This document shows, piece after piece, positions 47,565 through 55,267 of a stretch of DNA of 64,000 nt. The notes under the pieces were generated by a model. The model saw only the letters and a program-made list of their open reading frames with translations, was not told the origin of the DNA and ran no database searches. Origin of the DNA: F1-60-MAGs149 sp037133755 (GTDB lineage Bacteria; Actinomycetota; Thermoleophilia; Gaiellales; F1-60-MAGs149); the NCBI GenBank assembly GCA_037133755.1, contig JBAXNN010000004.1:1-64000 (forward strand), read 5' to 3'. A program made the translations under genes and the position numbers. Positions within the stretch are counted from its first letter, which is position 1. Each line of letters starts with the position of its first letter.

Positions 47565-48479
47565 TCAGTCGAGCAGGTGCCGGAGCACGGCGATCGTGGT
47601 GTGGAGGCGGTTTTCCGCCTCGTCCCACACGACCGACTGCGGCCCGTCGATGACGTCGGCAGAAACCTCTTCGCCGCGGTGCGCGGGCAGGCAGTGCATG
47701 AAGATGGCGGTCGGCGCGGCCTGCGCCATCAGTGCGGCGTCGACCTGATACCCGTCGAACGCGGCGAACTTCTCGTCGGCCTGCGCCTCTTCGCCCATCG
47801 ACACGAACACGTCGGTGACGACGACGTCGGCGCCGGCAACCGCCTCGGCGGGATCGCGCAGCTCGGTCAGCGACCCACCGTGCTCGGCCGCGATCAGCGC
47901 CGTCGCGGCCGTCACCTCGGGGTCCGCGTCGTACCCCGCGGGCGCGGCGATGCGAATGTGCATGCCGGCGAGTGCTGCGGCTTGCGCGAGCGAGTGAAAG
48001 ACGTTGTTGCCGTCGCCGATCCACGCGATCGTCTTGCCCTGCAGTTCGCCGAGGTGCTCCTCGATCGTCATGAGGTCGGCCAGCGCCTGTAGCGGGTGAT
48101 GGGTGTCGGTCAGTGCGTTGACGACGGGGATCGTCGCGGTGCGCGCGAGCTCTTCGACGTCGGCGTGCGCGAACGTGCGGATGAAGATCGCGTCGCACAT
48201 GCGCGAGAGGACCTGCGCGGTATCGGCGATCGGCTCGCCGCGACCAAGCTGCAGCTCGTCGCCGCGGGTGAAGATGGGGTGGCCACCAAGGCGCACGACC
48301 GCGGTCTCAACGGAGACGCGCGTGCGGGTGGAGGCCTTCGTGAAGTGCAGCAGCACGGTCCGACCCGTCAGCAGGCCGTGGACCGAGGACGGATCGGCCT
48401 TGCAGGCGCGCGCGTCTGCGATCAGTGCGTGGAGCGTGGGGGCGTCGAGATCGCCGATGGTGAGCAGGTGCCGCGTCAT
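47565..48479 (-). CDS. argF: Ornithine carbamoyltransferase
   Basis: A 304-residue enzyme that forms citrulline from ornithine and carbamoyl phosphate in arginine synthesis. The carbamoyl-phosphate loop is KASTRTRVS, the second site is HHPLQALAD, and the ornithine-binding motif is MHCLPAHRGEEV. IGDGNNVFHS starts the second domain. No other arg genes are adjacent. Confidence 0.93.
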   Translation of the reverse strand: MTRHLLTIGDLDAPTLHALIADARACKADPSSVHGLLTGRTVLLHFTKASTRTRVSVETAVVRLGGHPIFTRGDELQLGRGEPIADTAQVLSRMCDAIFIRTFAHADVEELARTATIPVVNALTDTHHPLQALADLMTIEEHLGELQGKTIAWIGDGNNVFHSLAQAAALAGMHIRIAAPAGYDADPEVTAATALIAAEHGGSLTELRDPAEAVAGADVVVTDVFVSMGEEAQADEKFAAFDGYQVDAALMAQAAPTAIFMHCLPAHRGEEVSADVIDGPQSVVWDEAENRLHTTIAVLRHLLD

Positions 48480-48508
48480 GGAAGGCGGCAGAATAGCCGC
48501 GCCCCGCG

Positions 48509-49576
48509 CTAGTTGGGGTAGTACGACGGCAGGTCGGTCAGATCCGTCGAGGCATCGACCTCGATGCGCCAGCCATTCGGATGCTTCGTGTCGGCGCGCA
48601 CGCCGTCATCGGTGAGGCCCGCGTCGGCCAGCCACTCGTTGTTGCGTGTGGCGGGAGGCCAGGCGCCGCCGTGGCCCCAGTTGCCGACGCGGATCAGGAA
48701 TGATCGTGTGGGATTGGCCGCGTGAATCGCGCGTGCCAGCGTCGGCATCTGCTCCTGCGGGCTGATCTCGTCGTTGACGGACCAGTACAGGATCAGCGTC
48801 TGATTCGAATTGGCGAGGTTCGCGGCGAAGGTCAGCGGGCTGCGCTCGGCGAAGCAGTCGGGGGCGAGATACGGCGTGCCCTGGCACTCCTGGTACAGCG
48901 CGCGCTGACGGATTGTCGGCAGCTTCCAGAAGCGCTTGCTCATGTCGATCGGGGCATCCATGGCGACGATCGTCTGCGCCATCGCGGGGTACTTCACGCC
49001 GAACAGCAGCGCGTCTTCGCCGCCCATCGAGCCGCCGGCAGCGATCTGTCGATTCGTGTCGATACGCAGACCAGGCAGACGGGCGCGCAGGAACTGCACG
49101 ATCTTCGCGTTGTCGGCGAGGTTCTCGGGCGAGCCGTACGAGTAGCCGCGTGCGTAGCGGCCGGTGCCGTCGATGCATGCGACCACGAAGCCGTAGGCGC
49201 CGGGTGCGTTGCCGAACGTCTGGTTGCAGACCGCACGGCCGCCGGCACCGTGGAACACGTGCACGAGCGGCAGGCGCTGCTTCTGCGGGTAGCGCGGGTA
49301 GGACGCCACGAGGCGCAGCGTGCGGCCATTCCACGCCGTGTACCAGGTGGTCGCGGTGATGGTGTCCTTGCCGGCCAGCTTGAACGTGGTGCGCTTGAGC
49401 GAGTCGGGAATCTGCGAGTTGTCCTCGAACGGGCCGGCGTAGACGTAATCGGGGATGGCGCTGGCGTCGCCCTCGTTGTCGTCCGACGGCACGGTCGGAT
49501 CCGTGGCCGCACCGGCAGAGCCCACGACGATCAGGGCGAGCAGAAGCAGCGTGAGGGCGGTGGTGAATTGGCGCAT
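48509..49576 (-). CDS. Secreted alpha/beta-hydrolase (LpqC/PHB-depolymerase-like esterase)
   Basis: A 355-residue protein with an N-terminal signal peptide (about 1-23, LLLLALIVVGSAGA). The catalytic domain has the oxyanion motif HVFHGAGG, the nucleophile in AAGGSMGGEDALL, an Asp candidate in SVNDEISP and a His in NWGHGGAWPP. This arrangement fits secreted feruloyl-esterase/poly-hydroxybutyrate-depolymerase-like hydrolases. The polymer or ester substrate is unknown. Confidence 0.85.
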   Translation of the reverse strand: MRQFTTALTLLLLALIVVGSAGAATDPTVPSDDNEGDASAIPDYVYAGPFEDNSQIPDSLKRTTFKLAGKDTITATTWYTAWNGRTLRLVASYPRYPQKQRLPLVHVFHGAGGRAVCNQTFGNAPGAYGFVVACIDGTGRYARGYSYGSPENLADNAKIVQFLRARLPGLRIDTNRQIAAGGSMGGEDALLFGVKYPAMAQTIVAMDAPIDMSKRFWKLPTIRQRALYQECQGTPYLAPDCFAERSPLTFAANLANSNQTLILYWSVNDEISPQEQMPTLARAIHAANPTRSFLIRVGNWGHGGAWPPATRNNEWLADAGLTDDGVRADTKHPNGWRIEVDASTDLTDLPSYYPN

Positions 49577-49646
49577 GGTGAACCGGGGGCCGTCGCCCCA
49601 TCCTAGGTGCGGTTTCGCGGACGGAAACGTGATCCCTTGCGGGGGT

Positions 49647-49729
49647 GGGGGTGTGGTCAGTTTGGGTCCGGCCCCAGATTGACCACATGGCGGTCAATCT
49701 GGGGCCGGACCCAAACTGACCACACCCCC
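49647..49729. repeat. Perfect 38-bp inverted repeat (REPIN-like)
   Basis: Arms 49647-49684 and 49692-49729 are exact reverse complements with a 7-nt loop. Each arm contains its own imperfect palindrome, GTGGTCA...TGACCAC around TGGGTCCGGCCCCA, which parallels the core of the elements at 18842 and 53063. It lies 6 nt past the copA stop on the minus strand and 70 nt before the esterase start. Confidence 0.85.
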
Positions 49730-49735
49730 GGCGTA

Positions 49736-51937
49736 CTACCTGGCGCGGAAGCGCCGCAGGCGCAGCGAGTTGCCCAGCACGAAGAGGCTCGAGCAGGCCA
49801 TCGCGAGACCCGACAGGATCGGGTTGAGAAAGCCGAGGGCGGCAAGGGGCAGCAGCACCACGTTGTACGCGAACGCCCAGAAGAGGTTGCCGCGGATCGT
49901 CCGCATGGTCTGGCGGGCGAGGCGAACTGCGTCGGCGGCACCCAGCAGGTCGGGGCGTACGAGCGTGACATCGGCGGCTGCGATCGCGGCGTCGGCACCG
50001 GAGCCCATCGCAATGCCAAGGTCGGCGCGAGCGAGCGCGGGTGCGTCGTTGAGGCCATCACCGACGACGGCGACGGCGAGGCCCTCAGCCTGCAGACGCG
50101 CGACCTCGTTGGCCTTGTCCTCGGGCAAGACATCGCTGATCACGCGGGTGATGCCCACCTGAGCGGCGACCACGGTGGCCGCGGCCGCGCTATCGCCGGT
50201 CAGCAGAATCGGCTCAAGGCCGAGTGCGCGGAGGTTCTTGATGGCCTGCGCGCTGGTAGGGCGGAGCTGATCGCTGGTCGAGAGGATCGCGCGGATCTCC
50301 CCGTCCCAGGCGACCGCCGCGATCGCGCGGCCCTGCTGGGCCTCGGCCGCAGCAGCGGCGATCAGCTCGGGAGCGAGCGTGAGGCCCTCGATACGTAGGC
50401 GGTCCGGACGCCCCACGATCACGCGCACGCCATCGACGATGGCCTCGGCGCCGACGCCGGGGCGGGCGGCGAAATCGTGGGCGGGCAGAGGCGACTCGAC
50501 GGCCTGCGCGATGGCGCGCCCGACGGGGTGCTCCGAGCCGACCTCGACGGCTGCGGCGAGCGCCAGCACGCGCTCGGGGTTCTCGCCCGTCAACACGTGC
50601 ACGGCGGCGAGCGCCATCCGCCCCTCGGTGACGGTGCCGGTCTTGTCGAGCACGATCGCGGAGACCTTCTCGGCGCGTTCGAGCGACGGTGCGCCGCGCA
50701 GCAGGATACCGAGCTGCGCGCCGCGGCCGGTGGCCACGAGCAGCGCCGCAGGCACGGCGAGGCCGAGCGCGCACGGGCAGGCGACGACGAGCAGGGCGAC
50801 GGCGGGCGCGAGCGCCTCGGCGATCGAGGCGCCGGTCAGCAGCCAGCCGACGAAGGTGACGACGGCCAGCACAAGCACGATCGGCACGAAGACCCCGGCG
50901 ATGCGATCGGCCAGCCGCTGTGCCCCAGCCTTCTCGGTCTGGGCCTGCTCGACGAGTCGCGTGATGCGCGCGGCGGTGGAGTCGGCGCCGATGCGCTCGG
51001 TGCGCACGATTAGGACGCCGGTCGTGTTGAGCGCGCCGCCGGCGACCTCGTCGCCGGGATCGACGTCGACGGGCACGCTCTCGCCCGTCAGCAGTGAGCG
51101 GTCGATCGACGACGTGCCGCCGATCACGACGCCGTCCACGGGCACGCGCTCGCCGGGGCGGACGAGAACCTCGTCGCCGATGACGAGGGAGGCGACGGGC
51201 ACCACGATCTCGCCCTCCTCGCGCACGAGCGTGGCGTTGGGGGAGCTCAGGTCGGCCAGCGCGCGGACCGCATCGCCGGCGCGACGGCGCGCGCGCAGCT
51301 CGAGCACGCGGCCGGCCAGCAGCAGCGCGGTCACGACGGCCGCGACCTCGAAGGTGAGCGCGCCGGTCGAGCCTCGTGCCGTCAGCGACAGGTGCATGGG
51401 CATCGACGCGGCATCGGTGAAGAGCAGCGCGGCGACGCTGGAGATGTAGGCCGTCAGCACGCCGAGGGAGATCAGCGTGTCCATCGATGCGCTGCGGTGC
51501 TTGAGCGCGAGGAAGGCGGAGCGATGGAACGGCCACGCCGACCAGAGGGCGACGGGTGTCGCGAGAAGGCCGGCTACCCAGCCCCAGCCGTGGAACTGCA
51601 GCGCGGGGATCATCGACAGCGCGAGGACGGGGATCGACAGTGCGACCGCCACGAGCATGCGGTTGACGAGCGGGTCGCGGCCGTGCGTGCGCGGCGCAGC
51701 GTCAGCAATCGGTGTGGCGGAGTAGCCGGCCTCGGCGATCGCGCGCACGAGCTGGGGCACGGTGGCGACCGCGGGATCGAAATCGATCGCGGCACGCTCG
51801 GTCGCGAGATTGACCGACGCCGAGTCGACGCCGGCAACGCCCGACAGTGCGCTCTCGGCTCGGCCGACACAGGAGGCGCAGTGCAGGCCTTCGAGCGCGA
51901 GGTCGACGTGATCGGTCGAGGAGAGGGTGGGGGACAT
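49736..51937 (-). CDS. copA: Copper-exporting P1B-type ATPase
   Basis: A 733-residue inner-membrane pump. The N-terminal heavy-metal domain has GLHCASCVGRAESAL. The membrane metal site is ACPCALGL, the phosphorylated Asp is in LDKTGTVTEG, and the hinge is GDGLNDAPALARAD. Eight membrane helices are expected. ATG 51937 is chosen: TATACT lies 9 nt upstream and the CsoR-type operator lies just beyond. ATG 51955 is in frame but falls inside the operator. Confidence 0.94.
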   Translation of the reverse strand: MSPTLSSTDHVDLALEGLHCASCVGRAESALSGVAGVDSASVNLATERAAIDFDPAVATVPQLVRAIAEAGYSATPIADAAPRTHGRDPLVNRMLVAVALSIPVLALSMIPALQFHGWGWVAGLLATPVALWSAWPFHRSAFLALKHRSASMDTLISLGVLTAYISSVAALLFTDAASMPMHLSLTARGSTGALTFEVAAVVTALLLAGRVLELRARRRAGDAVRALADLSSPNATLVREEGEIVVPVASLVIGDEVLVRPGERVPVDGVVIGGTSSIDRSLLTGESVPVDVDPGDEVAGGALNTTGVLIVRTERIGADSTAARITRLVEQAQTEKAGAQRLADRIAGVFVPIVLVLAVVTFVGWLLTGASIAEALAPAVALLVVACPCALGLAVPAALLVATGRGAQLGILLRGAPSLERAEKVSAIVLDKTGTVTEGRMALAAVHVLTGENPERVLALAAAVEVGSEHPVGRAIAQAVESPLPAHDFAARPGVGAEAIVDGVRVIVGRPDRLRIEGLTLAPELIAAAAAEAQQGRAIAAVAWDGEIRAILSTSDQLRPTSAQAIKNLRALGLEPILLTGDSAAAATVVAAQVGITRVISDVLPEDKANEVARLQAEGLAVAVVGDGLNDAPALARADLGIAMGSGADAAIAAADVTLVRPDLLGAADAVRLARQTMRTIRGNLFWAFAYNVVLLPLAALGFLNPILSGLAMACSSLFVLGNSLRLRRFRAR

Positions 51938-51950
51938 CGCCTGCTCAGTA

Positions 51951-51974
51951 TACATACCCCCGGGGGGTACTATA
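51951..51974. promoter_or_regulatory. CsoR-type operator between copA and csoR
   Basis: The palindrome TACCCCC-GGGGGGTA (51955-51969), flanked by TATA-rich edges, matches known CsoR boxes (a run of C then G framed by TA). It sits between the minus-strand copA -10 (TATACT, 51952-51947) and the csoR -10 (TAGAGT, 51973-51978), so one bound repressor could block both. Confidence 0.8.
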
Positions 51975-51985
51975 GAGTCCACGTT
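51973..51985 (+). promoter_or_regulatory. Leaderless-type -10 box for csoR
   Basis: TAGAGT at 51973-51978, 7 nt, ATG 51986. Confidence 0.5.
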
Positions 51986-52285
51986 ATGCATCACCCTGAA
52001 GCCAGCGGCGGCTATGCCGCGACCAAGGACGAGCTGCTCAAGCGACTCTCGCGTGCCGAGGGCCAAGTGCGCGGCGTCGCGCGCATGATCGAAGAGGATC
52101 GCTACTGCATGGACGTCCTCACCCAGATCTCCGCGGCGCGTGCCGCGCTCGACCGCGTGGCGCTTGGCGTGCTCGACGAGCACGTGCGCCACTGCGTGGT
52201 GGGCGGCCATGGCCCCGGCACGGAGGACGAGCGCATCGACGAACTGATGGCCGCCGTGGGGCGCCTCGCCGGACGGCGCGCGTGA
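51986..52285 (+). CDS. csoR: CsoR-family copper-sensing repressor
   Basis: A 99-residue all-helical repressor. Cu(I) ligands Cys-His-Cys are present as C41 (YCMDVL), H66 and C70 (HVRHC). Binding of copper releases DNA. Divergent from copA with an operator between them. The stop overlaps the downstream GTG (GTGA). Confidence 0.94.
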   Translation: MHHPEASGGYAATKDELLKRLSRAEGQVRGVARMIEEDRYCMDVLTQISAARAALDRVALGVLDEHVRHCVVGGHGPGTEDERIDELMAAVGRLAGRRA

Positions 52286-52968
52286 GTCAGGTGCCCGTCA
52301 GGCGCACCGGTGCCGAGTACGTCGAGATCGGCTCAGCGCTGCTCGCTGCGGCCGCGCTCGGTGAGGCCGGCCTGACCGCGACGATCGTGACGCCCGCCGC
52401 GCTCGTGCTCGGCTCGGCCCAGCCGGAGACCGACGCCGCGACCACGATTGACGTCGTCAAGCGCGGCACCGGCGGCGGCGCAGTGCTGTGCGACGCGGGC
52501 ACGCTCCTGATCGACCTCGCCGTCCCCGCCGGCCATGCGCTGGCACCCGAAGACGTGACGGAGGCCTACCGCCCGCTCGGCGAGGCGATCCAGACCGCGC
52601 TTATCGGCATGGGGCTTGACTGTCGCACCGTGACCGTCGACGAGGCGCGCGCGATGGACGATGCGCACAAGGCCGCTGCGCGCCGTGCGTGCTGGGCTGG
52701 CCTGTCGCCGTACGAACTGGTGCTCGCTGATGGCCGCAAGCTGGTTGGCCTCGCACAGCGCCGTCGTCGCGGCGCGGTCTTGCACCAGATCGCGATTCCC
52801 GTCACGACGCCCCCGGTTGCGGTCGCCGACCACCTGGTCGACGGCGCCTCGCTCGCACCATGGCTTGAGGCGACAGCAATGCTGGCGGGCGCAGTCGGTT
52901 GCGGCTCGGCTACGCCCGGCGGGGTCTGGGACGTGCTGCGCGACCCACTCGCCGCACTCGCCGCCTAG
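52282..52968 (+). CDS. Lipoate/biotin protein ligase-family protein
   Basis: A 228-residue BPL_LplA_LipB-domain protein. The substrate loop is RGTGGGAVLCDAG and the catalytic Lys is in DGRKLVGLAQ. It lacks the C-terminal accessory domain of E. coli LplA, so it may be a lipoate-protein ligase or octanoyltransferase. 2-oxoglutarate dehydrogenase and similar complexes need its product. Coupled to csoR by GTGA, an unexpected partnership. Confidence 0.8.
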   Translation: MSQVPVRRTGAEYVEIGSALLAAAALGEAGLTATIVTPAALVLGSAQPETDAATTIDVVKRGTGGGAVLCDAGTLLIDLAVPAGHALAPEDVTEAYRPLGEAIQTALIGMGLDCRTVTVDEARAMDDAHKAAARRACWAGLSPYELVLADGRKLVGLAQRRRRGAVLHQIAIPVTTPPVAVADHLVDGASLAPWLEATAMLAGAVGCGSATPGGVWDVLRDPLAALAA

Positions 52969-53062
52969 CTGTTCTGTCTATGAGCCTGTGAGACGCTCAT
53001 GCTGTACGGCGGTGCGAGAAGATCTCCCCGACGAGCGCACGTCGACGTGATGGTGCGCAGTG
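52969..53062. other. Intergenic stretch with small hairpin
   Basis: Spacer between the lipoate-ligase-like gene and the large inverted repeat. A TGAGC/GCTCA hairpin lies near 52980-52998. Nothing else seen. Confidence 0.4.
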
Positions 53063-53164
53063 GATGTCCCAAAGGGGTCAGACCCTTTTGGGACATGCCC
53101 ACGGGTGGTGGCAGACCGACAGCGCCTGTGATGTCCCAAAAGGGTCTGACCCCTTTGGGACATC
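53063..53164. repeat. REPIN-like inverted repeat pair, copy B
   Basis: 34-nt arms 53063-53096 and 53131-53164 are exact reverse complements, separated by 34 nt. Each arm carries the same core as copy A (AAAGGGGTCAGACCCTTTT) but an outer stem ATGTCCC/GGGACAT in place of ATGCGCC/GGCGCAT, so both changed positions keep pairing. It lies between convergent genes. Confidence 0.85.
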
Positions 53165-53243
53165 TGCCCTTGATCGCCGCACCGGTTTCGCCCAGTGCCA
53201 CGTTCCCAACCCGCACCGTCTCACACGCTCGTAGGCGGAACAC

Positions 53244-53651
53244 CTAGCTGCGGAACGACTCCGTGGCGTCTGCGGCCTTCTGACGCAGACGCGCTCGCGC
53301 GGCCTCAGTCGCCGGGTCCGACCCGGGAACTCCCTCGACGATCAGATCGGGCTCGACGGGCGTTGCGACAGGAGCGGTCGGCTCCTCAGGCTGCGTATTG
53401 AGGCCGCTGACTTTCTCGCGCAACTCCTCGCGCAGCGCGGCGTTGGCCGCCTCATCCACGGGTGCTTCGGGGTCGCCAAAGGTGGTGTCGTCAGGAACGG
53501 CGTAGTCGCTCTCGAACTCCTCGACGTACAGCTCGTCGGCCGGTTCGCCGCCGCGGAGGCGTCGCCAGACACGTGGCGCAGACGCCACACCTGCCGCCAC
53601 GAGGAGGGCCGCACCCGCCGCCACACCGCCGATCAGCTTCACGTTTCGCAT
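53244..53651 (-). CDS. Membrane-anchored protein, unknown function
   Basis: A 135-residue protein with one N-terminal membrane helix (about residues 6-24, LIGGVAAGAALLVAAGVA) and a mostly acidic, Pro- and Ala-rich remainder, likely outside the membrane or as a flexible linker. A helical segment lies at the C-terminus. ATG 53651 is preceded by TACGCT at 6 nt. No family is recognised. Divergent from rpsF. Confidence 0.68.
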   Translation of the reverse strand: MRNVKLIGGVAAGAALLVAAGVASAPRVWRRLRGGEPADELYVEEFESDYAVPDDTTFGDPEAPVDEAANAALREELREKVSGLNTQPEEPTAPVATPVEPDLIVEGVPGSDPATEAARARLRQKAADATESFRS

Positions 53652-53663
53652 GGGTGCAGCGTA
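53652..53663 (-). promoter_or_regulatory. Leaderless-type -10 box
   Basis: Minus strand TACGCT (53663-53658), 6 nt, ATG 53651. Confidence 0.45.
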
Positions 53664-53702
53664 GCGCTCGGTGCGGTGTCCGTCGCCCCGCTGCCAGACC
53701 GG

Positions 53703-53711
53703 TGCTATCTT
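53703..53711 (+). promoter_or_regulatory. Candidate extended -10 for rpsF operon
   Basis: TGC-TATCTT at 53703-53711, about 68 nt before the rpsF GTG. The leader would contain a GAAGGA ribosome site at 53763-53768. Ribosomal-protein leaders can bind S6 with S18, but no such element was recognised. Confidence 0.3.
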
Positions 53712-53779
53712 CTCCCGCGCGGCTTTCCGCCGTGCGTCGCCGTGGCGATGCGTGACCCACACGAAGGACCTGTCAACAA

Positions 53780-54100
53780 GTGACCGCCTACGAATTCATG
53801 CTGATCCTCGATCCCGAAGTGGATGAGGCGCGCCAGGAAGAGGTTGTTCACCGCGTGCGCGACATCATCCTTGGTGGCGGTGGCTCGTGGGACGCCATCG
53901 ATCCGTGGGGTCGTCGCAAGCTCGCGTTCCCGATCAAGAAGCGCGAAGAGGGCGATTACTGGGTGATCCGCTTCACGGCCGATCCCGCATCGCTGGCCGA
54001 GGCCGAGCGCGTCCTCTCGATCACCGACGAAGTTCTGCGCCATAAGGCCGTGCATCAGTCGCGTCCCGCGCGGAAGGCGGAGGCTGCGGCCGGATCCTGA
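53780..54100 (+). CDS. rpsF: 30S ribosomal protein S6
   Basis: A 106-residue ribosomal protein that pairs with S18 on the small subunit. The family N-terminus MTAYEFMLILDPEVDE and the KLAFPIKKREEGDYWVIRF segment are clear. GTG start at 53780 after a GAAGGA site. It begins the rpsF-ssb-rplI-dnaB cluster. Confidence 0.95.
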   Translation: MTAYEFMLILDPEVDEARQEEVVHRVRDIILGGGGSWDAIDPWGRRKLAFPIKKREEGDYWVIRFTADPASLAEAERVLSITDEVLRHKAVHQSRPARKAEAAAGS

Positions 54101-54201
54101 GTCCGATCTGGTTGTTTCGTGCGCGAGTCCGTAGGCTCCGCGTAACGCAACACCGGTGACGATCGACTCCCGGATACCCGCCCGCAGAAAGGTCACCCAC
54201 C

Positions 54202-54669
54202 ATGGCGAACATCAATCGAGTCATCCTCGTCGGCAATCTGACCCGCGACCCCGAGCTTCGCTCGACCGGGAGCGGCCTGTCGGTCTGCACGATCCGCATT
54301 GCCGTCAACAATCGCCGCAAGAAGGGCGATACGGGCGAGTGGGTCGAAGAGCCCAACTACTTCAACGTCACCACCTTCGGCGCGCAGGCGGATAACGTCG
54401 CGCGCTTCCTCGCCAAGGGCCGCCAGGTCGCCGTCGACGGCCGCCTGTCCTGGAGCGAGTACGAGGCCAAGGACGGCTCCGGCAAGCGCGAGCGCGTCGA
54501 AGTCATCGCCGACACGGTCCAGTTCATCGGCCCCCGCGAGGGTGGTTCCGGTGGCGGCGGTGGCGGCGGCGAGTGGTCTGCTCCGGCTGCGGCTCCCGCG
54601 CCGGCTTCCGATATCCCTGACGCATGGTCCGGCGGCGCCGCCGCTCAGGACGACGACATTCCCTTCTGA
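54202..54669 (+). CDS. ssb: Single-stranded DNA-binding protein
   Basis: A 155-residue SSB. The OB fold spans residues 1-112 (NRVILVGNLTRDPELR; YFNVTTFGAQADNVARFLAKG). A Gly-rich linker follows, and the acidic tip DDDIPF recruits partner proteins. A 101-nt gap from rpsF suggests a separate promoter or leader. AGAAAGGTCACC precedes the ATG. Confidence 0.96.
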   Translation: MANINRVILVGNLTRDPELRSTGSGLSVCTIRIAVNNRRKKGDTGEWVEEPNYFNVTTFGAQADNVARFLAKGRQVAVDGRLSWSEYEAKDGSGKRERVEVIADTVQFIGPREGGSGGGGGGGEWSAPAAAPAPASDIPDAWSGGAAAQDDDIPF

Positions 54670-54685
54670 TCCACGAGGACGACTG

Positions 54686-55255
54686 ATGGCACGCACCGGC
54701 AACCGCAAGGCGATTCTGCTCGACGACGTTGAGCACCTCGGGCATCGCGGCGACATCGTCGCCGTCTCCCGCGGCTACCTCCGCAACTACCTCGTCCCGC
54801 GCAAGCTGGCCGAGGAGGCGACGAACGCTCGCGTCGCCGAGGTCGAGAAGCTGGCCGCCACGCGCGCTGCGCAGGAGGCCCGCACGGCCGAGCAGGCGCA
54901 GACGATCGCCGCCACGCTGACCAAGACGGTCCTCTCGATTCCGATGCGCTCCGGCCCGGACGGCCGCCTGTACGGCTCCGTCACGGCTGCCGACCTGGCC
55001 GACGAGATCTGGCGCACGCGCAAGATCCGCGTCGATCGTCGCAAGATCCGCCTCGAGGAGCCGATCAAGGCTGTTGGTGCCTACCTCGTCGAGATCGACG
55101 TCTTCACGGACGTCCGTGCTGCCGTCAAGACGCAGGTCATCGCGGCCGAGGGCTTCGAGATGGATGAGGCGCCCATCGCCGAGGCCGAGGTCGAGGTCGT
55201 CGAGATCGCCGAGGACGTCGTCAGCGACGACGCCGCGGCTGCGACGGACGAGTAG
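54686..55255 (+). CDS. rplI: 50S ribosomal protein L9
   Basis: A 189-residue L9. The N-terminal domain has ILLDDVEHLGHRGDIVAVSRGYLRNYLVPR (quoted parts: GHRGDIV, GYLRNYL). A long connecting helix follows, then the C-terminal rRNA-binding domain (GRLYGSVTAADLADEI). The last 35 residues form an extra acidic tail, longer than the usual about 150 residues. It is 16 nt after ssb, the position where rpsR would normally be. Confidence 0.95.
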   Translation: MARTGNRKAILLDDVEHLGHRGDIVAVSRGYLRNYLVPRKLAEEATNARVAEVEKLAATRAAQEARTAEQAQTIAATLTKTVLSIPMRSGPDGRLYGSVTAADLADEIWRTRKIRVDRRKIRLEEPIKAVGAYLVEIDVFTDVRAAVKTQVIAAEGFEMDEAPIAEAEVEVVEIAEDVVSDDAAAATDE

Positions 55256-55267
55256 CGAGGCAGCGGG

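Noticed and set aside
53063..53164. CRISPR-like or simple terminator reading of the large inverted repeats
   Set aside because: There are only two inverted arms with one spacer, no array, and no U-tract after the stem. REPIN-like organisation fits better.
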